Source of the DNA: Sipunculus nudus
Lineage: Eukaryota > Annelida > Sipuncula > Golfingiida > Sipunculidae
NCBI GenBank assembly: GCA_026874595.1
Contig: CM049311.1
Location: forward strand, 61,010,453-61,074,452
Reading direction: 5' to 3'
Length of the DNA: 64,000 nucleotides
The notes under the pieces were generated by a model, which worked only from the letters and a program-made list of their open reading frames with translations, had not been told where the DNA came from and searched no databases. Position 1 is the stretch's first letter; every line of letters begins with the position of its first letter. Shown piece after piece: positions 22,850 through 33,242 of this stretch. Made by a program: the position numbers and the translations under genes.

Positions 22850-25150
22850 TTTCACAGTATATCACACACAGCTAGTCAACAGCCACAGCCTGTGACAGGG
22901 AGTCCACCCCAAATGCTACATGATAAATGAGCGACCTCATATATGTCATATATGAATTTTGGATTAAAAAAATATATATAATGATTTCTTAAATCTCATG
23001 ATACAGATGATTTATACAATATCCTTCAAGTTCTGCAATTTAACACAAGAAATGTACTAGTAATCGTTTCTGACTGATATTAATTTTTTTAAATGAAATT
23101 ATGTTATGCACAGCTGCTATGACACCATATTCATAATACATAGATAATGCTATGATGACAGCCTAGTGATTTGGCAGATGTCAATCAATCAAAAAATGAA
23201 AGCATCATGTCTTAAATAACCAAAAGGTTGTCTGAAAAAATATGATAACAAATTTGAGATAGTAACATTTTTTTTTACTGAAAATGAAATAAATTATTCT
23301 GTTAACATTGTATACCAGATTGTTTGCACTTTGTATCATAAAAAGAAAAGTGAAACTATCATACTGTAACATTTCTGACAAATCACTAATATTTACACAC
23401 AAAAATATTTCTATTGACGGTTATGTGAAGTTCTATCTATCAAGTCACCAATATAAATACAGGTTCCCAGAGAGATACAACTCACGATCCTGTCAGCTTT
23501 CAGTTGTGTAATTTAGAAAATACACCTGCACGATGAACTCATTACTTCTACATTCACCTTGATGGCTAGGGTATCTAGCACCAATAGCTGAGATAGAGCT
23601 TTAAATTACTTGATAATACACTTGTCACCTGACATAGCTATGGATATTAAGCACAATGTATAATCTGTTCTTTAGCTCTGTCTTGCATGACATTGATAAA
23701 TCAAAGTCATAAAACATGTATAAAATATGGCCTTTTCTCTGAAAGAGTTCCAAGCCATTAAATTCCATTAGTGGGGACGAGTGTGTAAATGTTGGGGCGA
23801 TGCCTTGGTCACCTGTTTAGCGTGTATATCTAGGTATATAATACCACAATGGCCATGAGGATAGCTAACTGTCTGGCTTGACAAATACAGGGTTAGCTTG
23901 ATGACTCATTTTTCATATTAACCCCTATCATTGCTTCCACCCTGGGCATGCAAACTAGCCATTTTCTGTCCTAACCAGCTATCAATACCTCCATCCCGGG
24001 TCATTTCTGTCTAGCTGTCATGAAATCGTCTAGCGATTTGTGGTTCACTTTAAATGATGTTGCAACAGGTACCTTTGGAAATGATAGTGAAAGATGTGGT
24101 GTGTGGGTCTCTATGTTTGGTTACGTCTCTCTCATATCAACGTGGGAAAACGGTCCATTTTTACCGTGTCAACACTGCCATGATGGCTACAATCATGGGT
24201 TTCAGGGACTCTGAACATCCGTATGCATAAAGTAAATATAGGGTGGAACTTGCGGTGGGTACTTTATGTGCTTTTTTGACTCAGCCCCACCAATATCTCC
24301 CATGCAATCGATAATTGTGGCATAAATGTGATTGGTACTGGATAAAGATTTTGCTGAGGTGACTGTAAGGCAGTTATGTCACACCAATGTACCTACGAGG
24401 AACAAAATGGAATGGGAGATATACATGCAGCCTTAACATTAATATCTCAGAATATCTTTAGCCCCTGTAGATGGCGCTTTAGTCTAAGTGGATATGTGTT
24501 ACAATGCTGACAGGTAAAACATAATTTAAATGATGCCTAAGATCATTTATGAAATAAGCTGAATTCTTATCGTAAAGGGATGGCTTAATCACCATTGATA
24601 CCATCAATTAATTTGAAGAATCAGCTAAAAAGACATAAAATATAACTGCAGAAGCTGGATTCGATCATGAACGTAATTTTTATACTAAACAAATTATTGC
24701 TGCAAATATTGGATTCACTATTGAGGACAACTGGTTATAGTTAACAATTTTTTTCAACACCATTTTGTTGTTCTTTCTAGGTTTTTTTCATGAAAACTTA
24801 CCAGATAATACAGTTAGTACTACTGTTATCCCCAATATCTAACATGTCCTTGCCAGGCATTCATGACAAACTATCAAATGACTGTCCAGGATATGAAATT
24901 GTTATTTGACAGCTGTATAACTGAATATCAGGGGTATAAGCATTTAGAGGGGACAAACTATACTGAATTTATTAATATATATGTATCAGTTAAAAGAAAG
25001 ACAATAGGAAAGGTGCAATGTTATCACTAAACAATTAAATTCAACATTTAGGCAGTAATGCCAAAACAGAATCCCATTAACAGTATTTTCTTCAATATGT
25101 TCATTTTTAGATCAGGTACAAAGGATCAATGATCAGAAAATTTAGGAAGT
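22850..25150. other. AT-rich non-coding DNA
   Basis: No supported gene. A patch at 23770-24215 has more CpG and short open frames on both strands; the minus strand offers catcATGGCAGTG with a nearby GTAAAA donor, too weak to call. Confidence 0.4.
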
Positions 25151-25345
25151 GGTCATTTTTTAAATATACTTCAAAAGAATATTGTTAAGTTAGACAATGC
25201 TTATTAAAGAAGCCTATATACTGGTAGTTTTTATTTTTCAGGGAGATGGCATGCTGAATATACTTCAAATGAATATTTTTAAGTTAAACAATGTTAAATA
25301 ATCAAACCTATATACTGGTAGTTTTTTTTATTCATGGACAGAGTG
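25150..25345 (+). repeat. Two-copy tandem duplication, ~107 bp
   Basis: The order atacttcaaa, gaatattgttaagtta, acaatg, cctatatactggtagtttt occurs twice in succession with moderate divergence. Confidence 0.75.
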
Positions 25346-26880
25346 TGCTGACAGAGGGGGATCCAGGAGCTTCAAAAGGTGAGGGTTCAGCCCAGACAGA
25401 CTTAAAAGAAAACCTATAAAAATTATGGTCCTCTGGTTCAGATAGGAGAGGCCTAGGCTGCTAAATTGGTTTAAAACCCTGAAAGGTTGCAGTGGCTAAA
25501 AAGGAAGGGGGGGGGGGGGGAGATTGGTATTCGAGATCCCCTGAACCCCAAGTGTGTCTAAAATCATCAACACATAAAACAGGTTAAATGACTGGTGGTG
25601 ATTCTTTAATGTTTTATATAGGCTTAATTTAACTGTAGGTAAAAATACAACTGTGGGATCTCTACACCTGAACTCTGAACACAAAAAGAGCACAAACCTC
25701 CATCCTGTCTTACAGTGCCACATTCCTCAACAAGAGACCAGCACTGCTGGGTAGTAGCAGTTCCTTGTTGTGAGCCAGGTGTACAAATAGTTCAAAAACT
25801 AATCTTTCATTTGTATCAGGGTTTAGTTAAATTATTTAAGTTTATCAAATCTTTCTAACTCAGTGTCCCTCTCCAGATTAATTATATAAATTAATATTCA
25901 ACCTTTAACAGGTATATGGCACACTGATAATTAAATACAGATGCACAGACAGGCAAAAATACAAACAGGGGTGATCACACAACCTTCCCCAGTGAAGTTA
26001 ATGTTTCCTTAAGTACAAAACAAACCTTGCTAATAAAAAGAAAAGAATACTCAGAAAATTTGCTGTGCTGTGTGGTTTGGGAGAAAGTGAATGCAAGGAC
26101 CGTCAATTAGGTTTGCAATATTTGTGGTTTTCTGCTATCCACATGGGTGGGTTGTTCAGAGGTTCACACACTGTTGACTAGTCTTTGTTATGTGAGGAAT
26201 GTACATACATGCCGCTTGTCAAAACTGTAACAGGTACAGAAAAACTATCAAGTTTGGGAAAGGTGCAAGCATCCTGGTTGGATTTCTCATAAAACTTGAT
26301 GATGGTAAGAAAACAAATCCCAATTTGTGGTGGGTTGGTTGGATTACTGGGAACATTAAATATGCCTAAAGACAAAATTTCATAAAGTTTGTACATAAAT
26401 GTGAAAGGAAAAAAATATATACAGCAGAACTCCTTGTATGGCCACCCAATTGCTGAAGGAATCTTTAAAATACAGACATCTGTGGTATGCCAGTTGTATA
26501 CAATCTTGTGGTTGGGGTATTGGATCTGAGGGCAGAAGTGTGTGTTAAAGCATTGCTGAAGTATAAAAAGAGATTTCAACTAACTCACAAAGATCAATTC
26601 ATGTTCAAATAATCATTATGACTTATCAACTGTTCTTATTATAAGTATATGGAATTCTTTAATCAGGATACAACAGGGAGATATATTCTCTAAGTCAAGT
26701 TTTAAATAAATTGATATTATTTATAGAGGAAAAACGTGTTAAAAGAAAACTATGTGGAATGAGTAAGATGCAATACTGATATACATAATTATTTGACAGT
26801 ATGCCTAAGATACATCTAAAACCACATTCTGAAGATATTGAGTCATTACTGAAAATGCCAAAGTGCTAATAAATTGAGCA
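25345..26880. other. Non-coding stretch with poly-G run
   Basis: A G run lies at 25507-25520. The minus-strand open frame at 26178-26579 is 133 codons long but has random-looking composition and no matching splice sites, so it is not called a gene. Confidence 0.45.
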
Positions 26881-27190
26881 AATATGGGTCAAGGTCAACC
26901 AAAAGTCAATTATTTCAAGAGAGTCATTAGTCAATGCTTTCCACTAAATAGGAACAAAATCAGATCAAAAGCCTCGGTGCTATCATGCTAACAAACAAAT
27001 GATGCCCTAGTGTGTGACGTCTACTGTGACTTGACTTTGAGAGCATAAGTCAAGGTCACAGCACCAGGAAATATTCTTTAGCCTCAATAATACAGAATTA
27101 TGTTACAATATTGATAGATGCCAGCATAGGAGATATAAGCATTTTTAAAGTGCAGACGCCCACCTGGGAAAAAACAGTATGGGGTGCTTA
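26880..27190 (+). repeat. Dispersed repeat copy 2 (caaggtcacagcacc family)
   Basis: Same family as 16300-16620: gtcaaggtcaaccaaaag, aaatcagatcaaaag, gtcaaggtcacagcaccagg, aatacagaattatgttacaat, gagatataagcatttttaaagtgcagacgc. This copy contains several AAGGTCA half-sites. Confidence 0.6.
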
Positions 27191-27260
27191 ATTTAACAGA
27201 TTATTAATCAGGTTTATCACTTAAGATATGATACAAAATCCAAACAGATTATACACTCAC

Positions 27261-27470
27261 ACACAAATGATTACTGCCCATAACTTTAACATTGTACTGA
27301 CAACAAAGCATACAGCTGCATTTAAACTCATGCTTGGAGGATAGGTGCAAATTGTGATGTCATGATCTGCAAGGTATCTAGCATTGTGTACAATATCATA
27401 CATAATAAACAAAATGTTCAGCACAATGACACTAATTGTGAATTCAAACGGCCCAGTTTGGTGCATTGTT
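27261..27470 (-). CDS. Candidate exon encoding two hydrophobic segments (membrane protein)
   Basis: On the minus strand the acceptor tttatttttcaaag precedes a 210-base block open throughout, closed by the ideal donor GTGAGTG. The reading begins MHQTGPFEF and contains a first hydrophobic stretch (TISVIVLNILFIMYDIVHN), a polar linker with Cys (RYLADHDITICTYPPS) and a second hydrophobic stretch (LNAAVCFVVSTMLKLWAVII). This looks like two membrane-spanning helices of a small multipass protein. An in-frame ATG at its start would let it be a first exon. The exon starts with one base and ends with two bases of split codons. I recognise no family. Hydrophobic frames arise easily in AT-rich DNA, so support rests on the splice sites. 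Confidence 0.45.
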
Positions 27471-27479
27471 CTTTGAAAA

Positions 27480-30400
27480 ATAAATTATTTACTGTAATTT
27501 GTAAGCACACTTGATACCACTGGAATATATGACATAAAAGTGCTGACAAGTGCAAATTTTTCTGTGACCTCATCATTGCACACATATTTTGCTATTTGAT
27601 GGCAATGACTGGATGAACTTAGCTGACAGTCAGAAAAAATATAGTCAGCTGTGCTAAAAACTGCCCTGTGGCTATATTTGGTGCAGTACTGTTGATCCTG
27701 TTTCAGTCATGTAGACACCTAACTGAACAGGTCAGATGTACTGGTACTGGGTACTCACCTATGTCCCAGTCCATACAGAATGAAAAGTACTAGCAAAGAA
27801 TTGGCAAAGAAAATAATTTTTTTTTTTCATTTAAAAGGAAGGTACCTGTTGCCTGTTCTACAATAATACTGTAATGTTATCAAGGAGTCTTCTGGATTTC
27901 AGGTGTATATATACATGTGGCTAATATAGTCATCAACAGTCATTAAGACATTTCAGTGAATCTCTGAGGATCTATGTGATTCAGGCAGTGGTGAAGATCA
28001 AAGTGGGGACCTCCAGCTCTGAGGTCAGGTGTCTTAACCACTCAGCTATGTCCTACCCTGTGAGTACTGTATTCGTTGTTGTGTACTAAACAGTAATAAT
28101 ATACACAGTTATGCATTAATGCAGAGTATTAAAACTTTGTTCATAAATCTTCCTTTCAACTCCAAACCTCCTATATCAGTGAACTAAGCCCTGATATATC
28201 AACTTAGATCATCCCATGAACAAATCGCAAATATCTGGCCAAGGACCTGTCAGTGAGGCTACCCTACTAATGAGTCATCTTGGATTTTGAAGAATATAAA
28301 GATCATATACTTTAGACCTATGTTATTACGGCAATATTAACCTCTCAGCTGTTTGGCCCTGATGATTATAGGACCAGTGGCAGGACCAGTTACAGCAAAA
28401 ACTTTGCTGAAAAGCTGGAGGCCGGAGGAAGCATTCTCACACCTCCCCCCCCCCCCCCTTATATTTAGAATACCTTTCATTAACAAGTCATGTGTCACCT
28501 GGAATACCACAGACCAACTGTTATATATGCCTATTTACTTATTAAGAAACATAATAAAGGATTCAGTAAGTGCAAATAAGGTTCTGTTATATCTCAGTAT
28601 ATTGGTATATGTCCGTGCATGCTGAATGTCCACCTACTGACCACCATATCTCCCACAGGTTATATGTGATTGACAAGTTTGTTGTGCAAAGTGCACCACA
28701 GTAAAATCTACCACAGAGATGGAATTACACAGTTTTGTACTTTACATGTTTGCTTACTGTTAGTTCCTCATTCAAATGTTTAAGACAGCCAGCTGTGTAC
28801 AGAGATTGTGTTGCAAAAGAAAGGAAAGCCACTGCTGGGTAGTTTTCAGCATGACTGCTGTAATGAATCACAGTTGGCCCTATTGGCCCATCTTAATTGC
28901 CCACTGATTTGTATATTCATGGCTATAATTTCACTGGACCTTACCTTGGTGAATGACTGAGGGTAATGAGTTAATGAGTCTGTGAGAGGTTAACATGGTA
29001 AACTTAATATTAAACCGTGACCTAACACTATATTCCAGGATACACACTTTGTCTCTGATTTTTTATTACAAAAAATTGTAACATGAAGTTAAAGAAGCTA
29101 AAATGTTAAAGGAATTACATAAAACAACATGTGTCAAAGGAAAACAAACTGGGAAATCCCTTATCTACTGAACAAACTTAGTTACAATGATGCCTCATAA
29201 AAAGATAGTACCACACTGAAGCCTGAGCTGTGTATTTATTGGGTAATGCCGGATGCTAAGTTGCATGGCAATGTAATCTCTGCCTGTATTGTACTTATTA
29301 TGAAACAGGACTGTGGGTGAGAGGGTCATCTGGATTTTGGGTCATCAGATTTTGTACAACTATCTGACCCTGCAGGTTTGATTTAAAGTTACACATAGGA
29401 TGATAAATCTTCCAAAATCAATCTTCCAAAATATCACATCTACATGGAACTAATTGCTCAGCTGATTATTTGATCAGCATCATTAAATCTGAACATCTTG
29501 TTGAATAATGATGACTGCAAACTATTTCAGTAAATTCTAACTTGTGTAGCAATATTCCAATCTGAAAAAAAACAGACTTGTGCCAGGCTTGCTCATCCTA
29601 TATACTTAGAAAAATAAGGTCAACAGACCCTGATTAAATACATTAAGTCTGTGCATCTAAAGAAACTAAAATATGACTAATATTTGCTTGCTGACATCAC
29701 ATGTTCTGACCTTCCTCAAACCAATCACCACTCCCTATTATGCCAACTGTCAATAACAACATGAATACTAATATGGACATGCCTTCAGAGACAAAACCAT
29801 TAGAAAACCAAACTAAACAGGTGCTGACCCTTTGATGTCTACAACAAACAATGGTTACTATAGAGACTGCCAAACAGAGACAGCTCCCATGGAATTAAAC
29901 TGTACTGAAATTAACATCAAATAAGACATGTGTGCTCTCTTTCCAGAGTTCTCACACTAATATCAAAACATGATACTCCATGTTAATGTACAATAAATTA
30001 TCAAAACAATTATCTTGTTATACTCCCTACTAGAACATGCAATACAATACCTCAGTTACAGTTCTCTGGTGATAACCATCTTCCTCTTATTACGGATATA
30101 TTCATTTGAATAATTTGAAATACTTTAAAGTAAGAGTAATACAGTATAGCACATCAAGTTGTACTCCAGCTTATCCATGGGTCAACACTGTATAAAATGC
30201 AGAAGTGTACACAAATTTATTGGTGGAGGTGTGATGGGGGGGGGGGGAGGGGGACAGGCTAGGAACAAATACAGACTGTCTGTCCTCTTATGACCCTTGG
30301 AAAAATGTAGGCCTTGTTTCCTGAGAAGGTACATGTGCAATTCTCATGTACTACCTGCTTAACGATCCACCTGTACAGGGTCAAAGGTCACTGATATGAT

Positions 30401-31125
30401 CAGTTTCATTCCTGCGTGTGATAAATACAACCTTAATGAAACCACAGAATTTAACAACTGCTCACAAAGTCATGCAGAAGGCTTTCTCACGGCCTTCAAG
30501 CAATCAGTACACGCATATGCACGGATATGCCACAGGTATTGCTTGGTACACTCAGGACTCGCATACACCCAGGAGCCTTGAAAGACCAACATTGCTCCAA
30601 CAATAACACGGGGAGTACCGAGACAGTGATTTGTAGAGCAGAAACCTTATAATAACCATTAGATATGGGAGCCGCAGTGATAAAAGGCCTATCTCATGCA
30701 CTACCCGCTTCCCACCAAGCTATTTGTGCACGCTCACCCATACTTCCATATAATAGTGGTGCTTGGTATATCGTACTGGTCTCTCTCTATTAGTATCTGA
30801 TACTAAAAACACACCGCAACTTAGCCCATGCTGCTGACTCTCTACCAAGTTGTTTCTTTTAACACATGGAGGTGAACTTATATATACATTGTCATCACAC
30901 TCCACTTCAAATGCATAGCAGAAATGTACTGCATTCACTTGTCATTTGACTGTGAACTTTGTTACATCAACTCACACAAATACATAACCCACCTACCTGG
31001 TAGATATTGTTATACCTTTAAATAAAAGGTGACTGATATATATATATTAGTCCAACAACTGACTCAATATCAGTTACTAGTACTGAAAGTACACCGTCAC
31101 TTATTGAGGAAGTTTAAAAGTGTAC
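27480..31125. other. Non-coding stretch with a SINE, poly-C/poly-G runs
   Basis: It holds a tRNA-derived SINE fragment (27980-28062), a C run (28445-28458) and a G run (30236-30247). A CpG-containing patch at 30380-30940 has open frames in both directions (plus frame ends at CACAG/GTATTG; minus frame ends at TATGG/GTGAGCG), but acceptors are poor and none is called. Confidence 0.4.
27980..28062 (-). mobile_element. tRNA-derived SINE fragment
   Basis: On the minus strand the reading catagctgagtggttaagac matches a tRNA box A (TRGCNNAGYNGG with the usual GGTTAAG), followed by cacctgacctcagagctgg and a degraded T-arm region (ggtccccactttgatctt). The arrangement matches Leu/Ser-type tRNA heads of SINEs. 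The B box is damaged, so it is a remnant. Confidence 0.5.
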
Positions 31126-31127
31126 CT

Positions 31128-31129
<2 letters not shown>

Positions 31130-31191
<62 letters not shown>

Positions 31192-31222
31192 CCTAAAATT
31201 GAATATTTTATATATATATATA
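31130..31222. repeat. (TA)n microsatellite
   Basis: A pure TA run of about 60 bases ends at 31190, with a shorter second run at about 31208-31222. Expected to be length-variable and able to extrude as cruciform. Confidence 0.98.
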
Positions 31223-31544
31223 CACATACATGTATATGTAGCATGCATATACCACCCCGTTTGTTTAGCAGATCAATTTAAACAAAAATAAGTTTAAATG
31301 CTTTTTTAAAAGCAGCCATATCACAGTCAATCAAAAGTTCTTCACTGTATTAAGCAGAATTACACAATACATCTTAGTCTACACACATACTGTTAAAACA
31401 TTTTGAAACAACAAATCTGTCTGAACATTTGTGAATATTCCTTGATGATGTTCCTGAATCCAAATCATGTGCCAGATCCACAGCAAAAATTCAACTGTTT
31501 CTTCATTGGGCCATTCCCAAAATGAAAATTTCATTATTCAACTA

Positions 31545-32421
31545 GAATACGGGTAGTCGACAAGGGACTATGTGCATCTGCCGAAATCAGAGTGGGACGG
31601 GTGAAGTGAGGCATGGATTGAGTAAAAAGGGGAAATAGAGTAAGGTGTGTTGCATATTTGCATGGATGTCTGCAGCAGAAATGTGTATGTAGAATGTGCC
31701 ACCTACCACAAAATCCAGAAAGCTATCAAAGTTGCATACAAATGCAAAAAGTCAAACCACTGCAGAGATATGAGTAAATTTATCCCACGGCAGACATACA
31801 GATGGACCCTGTGCAAAAATAGTTGCAGGTGGTGCCATCAGTTTTGCGTATGATAAAGAGCTATGCGAGATCTATACACATGCAAAATTTTGGCCCAATC
31901 GGTCAAATGGTTCCCGAGATATGAGCTTGGATGTCTGCAGCGTAAACATGAATGTAGGTGGCGCCACCTGTCATAAAATGAAGAAAGCTGTCCAGGATGT
32001 ATACACATGCAAAATTTCAGGTGGATAAGTCAAACCAATGCAGAGGTATGAGTGATTTTATCCTAAGGCAGATGAACAGATGGACACTGTGCAAAAATGG
32101 TTGCAGGTGGCGCCACAATTTTTTATGTATGTTATAAAGCTATCCAAGGGCTAGATTTGTGCAAATTTTTTTTCTGGATCGGTCAAACGGTTCACGAGAT
32201 ATGTGGGTTAATGTGTCATAACAGACGCACAGATGGACACAGAACGCAGAGGAAAGGTCAGATGTAAAAACAAAATCGGGGCGCAGCAGTTCACATGTGA
32301 CCCGAACATAACCCTGGATTTCGTAAAATTCCACCCAGCGGTTACGGAGGAGTTCTCCGGACACCTATGCGGCGGCGTCTAAAAACACAGTATCCGCAAA
32401 ACTCTGTTTTGGCGGATATAA
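31545..32421 (+). mobile_element. Helentron/pearl-like non-autonomous element, copy A
   Basis: It starts near aactagaatacgggtagt and ends with tatccgcaaaactc-tgttttggcggata, a terminal hairpin. Inside are units with gatatgagcttggatgtctg, gcaaaatttcagg, and caggtggcgccac-type palindromes (exact GGTGGCGCCACC at 31957-31968; degenerate near 31830 and 32104). Before the end comes ggagttctccggacacctatgcggcggcg. The same start, interior and end are found inverted at 33243-34986. No long terminal inverted repeats, no coding capacity. Internal tandem repeats plus a 3' hairpin point to the Helentron-associated (HINE/DINE/pearl) class; this classification is inference. Confidence 0.75.
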
Positions 32422-32487
32422 TTAATGATTGCACGAGTTATGTTGCCAACAAACACAAACACACACACAAACAGTAAATATAACAAC

Positions 32488-32575
32488 TACAGTGAAACCT
32501 GTCTAAAGCAGACAGTCAAGGGACTCAATCATTTTGTCCTTAATAGTGAGGTGTCCTTATTAGGCAGGTTGACCT
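32488..32575 (+). mobile_element. Short MITE-like fragment (TACAGTGAAACCTG family)
   Basis: It begins TACAGTGAAACCTGTCTAA, with tccttaatagtgaggtgtcc in the middle, and ends near ggcaggtt, a damaged version of the opposite end. Same family as 22663-22844 and 35380-35510. It lies just downstream of the candidate first exon of the minus-strand gene. Confidence 0.5.
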
Positions 32576-32690
32576 TGGTTGATAAACGAGGGATTATAAA
32601 TAAAGACAACAAATAGCTGCAAAAACGTCCTATATTGTATTATATCTGATTTCATGTATATGTACAACATATTCATGCACACATCATGCA

Positions 32691-32894
32691 TTAAATATTC
32701 ATATTCAAACTGTGATTATTTTTACTTATCTCAAGTAGTGAACAATATAAGGAGTCTATGAAGACATCCGTAAAAACAATGTTCATATGCTCGCGTATGC
32801 TCTTTTTCTCTAAATCACATAGTCGAATAAGCTTGACATTCTCAGATAGCATAAGCTCCTGTCCAGGAGTACGTGTGGTGCCACCTGGCGGCAT
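32691..32894 (-). CDS. Candidate first exon of divergent minus-strand gene, unknown product
   Basis: On the minus strand ATG at 32894 (context gcaATGC) opens 67 codons: MPPGGTTRTPGQELMLSENV, then KLIRLCDLEKKSIREHMNIV and FTDVFIDSLYC, before an AT-rich tail to TAA. The first ~45 codons carry CpGs and a mixed hydrophilic composition typical of real coding sequence; the tail (EISKNNHSLNMNI) looks like intron, so a splice donor is expected earlier, though none stands out (GTAAAA near 32730 is the best). The segment KLIRLCDLEKKSIREHMNI would be an amphipathic helix. No family recognised. A CTCF-like motif overlaps the first codons. It faces the plus-strand first exon at 33118. Confidence 0.45.
   Translation of the reverse strand: MPPGGTTRTPGQELMLSENVKLIRLCDLEKKSIREHMNIVFTDVFIDSLYCSLLEISKNNHSLNMNI
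32878..32891 (-). promoter_or_regulatory. CTCF-like core motif overlapping the 32894 start codon region
   Basis: The minus strand reads CCGCCAGGTGGCAC. It fits the published vertebrate CTCF core CCASYAGRKGGCRS at all positions but the third (G for A, commonly tolerated). It falls within codons 2-6 of the candidate exon. Binding is inference; CTCF is conserved in bilaterians. Confidence 0.4.
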
Positions 32895-33117
32895 TGCCTA
32901 AAACTCTTCTAGTTCAGCTGTTGTAATGCGATAATCTCAAAGACAATGATGACGTTGATAAAGCGAAGATTGTAATGGCTACAAACCTGGGAACATTTGT
33001 TTTTAAAGGTGAATGGAGCTTTAGCCTAAAAGAAATTTCTTTGATGATGGTTGTTTGGTTTGACTTGCTTTAATATTGAAGGCACCCGAGACTAAACGAA
33101 CCCCTAGGAGCTTGTGC

Positions 33118-33138
33118 ATGGCGGCACGGTACAAACAG
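33118..33138 (+). CDS. Candidate 7-codon first coding exon (MAARYKQ)
   Basis: The plus strand reads tgcATGGCGGCACGGTAC, then AAACAG and GTAAGG. The ATG has G at +4, the codons are CpG-rich, and the donor CAG/GTAAGG is optimal. The exon encodes MAARYKQ and ends in phase 0. Tiny first coding exons of this type are common in animal genes. The downstream intron would contain the inverted element copy B. The rest of the gene is unknown; the candidate last exon at 43590-43712 begins in phase 0 and could, without proof, belong to the same gene. Confidence 0.5.
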
Positions 33139-33242
33139 GTAAGGAACGAGCAGATGTTTGACACTGAGCAGATTAGTTTGAGATCTACTGAGCAAAACCG
33201 ATAAATTGATATCAAACAGCCTGCTATAACAAAGTGGCTAAT

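Noticed and set aside
26178-26579. 133-codon minus-strand open frame
   Set aside because: Composition is random for AT-rich DNA (many F, I, Y, C), no acceptor or donor at its borders, and no recognisable domain.
30720-30938. Minus-strand frame with a good donor (TATGG/GTGAGCG)
   Set aside because: Protein-like stretch, but the only acceptors lack pyrimidine tracts and an in-frame stop lies just upstream; support too thin for a feature.
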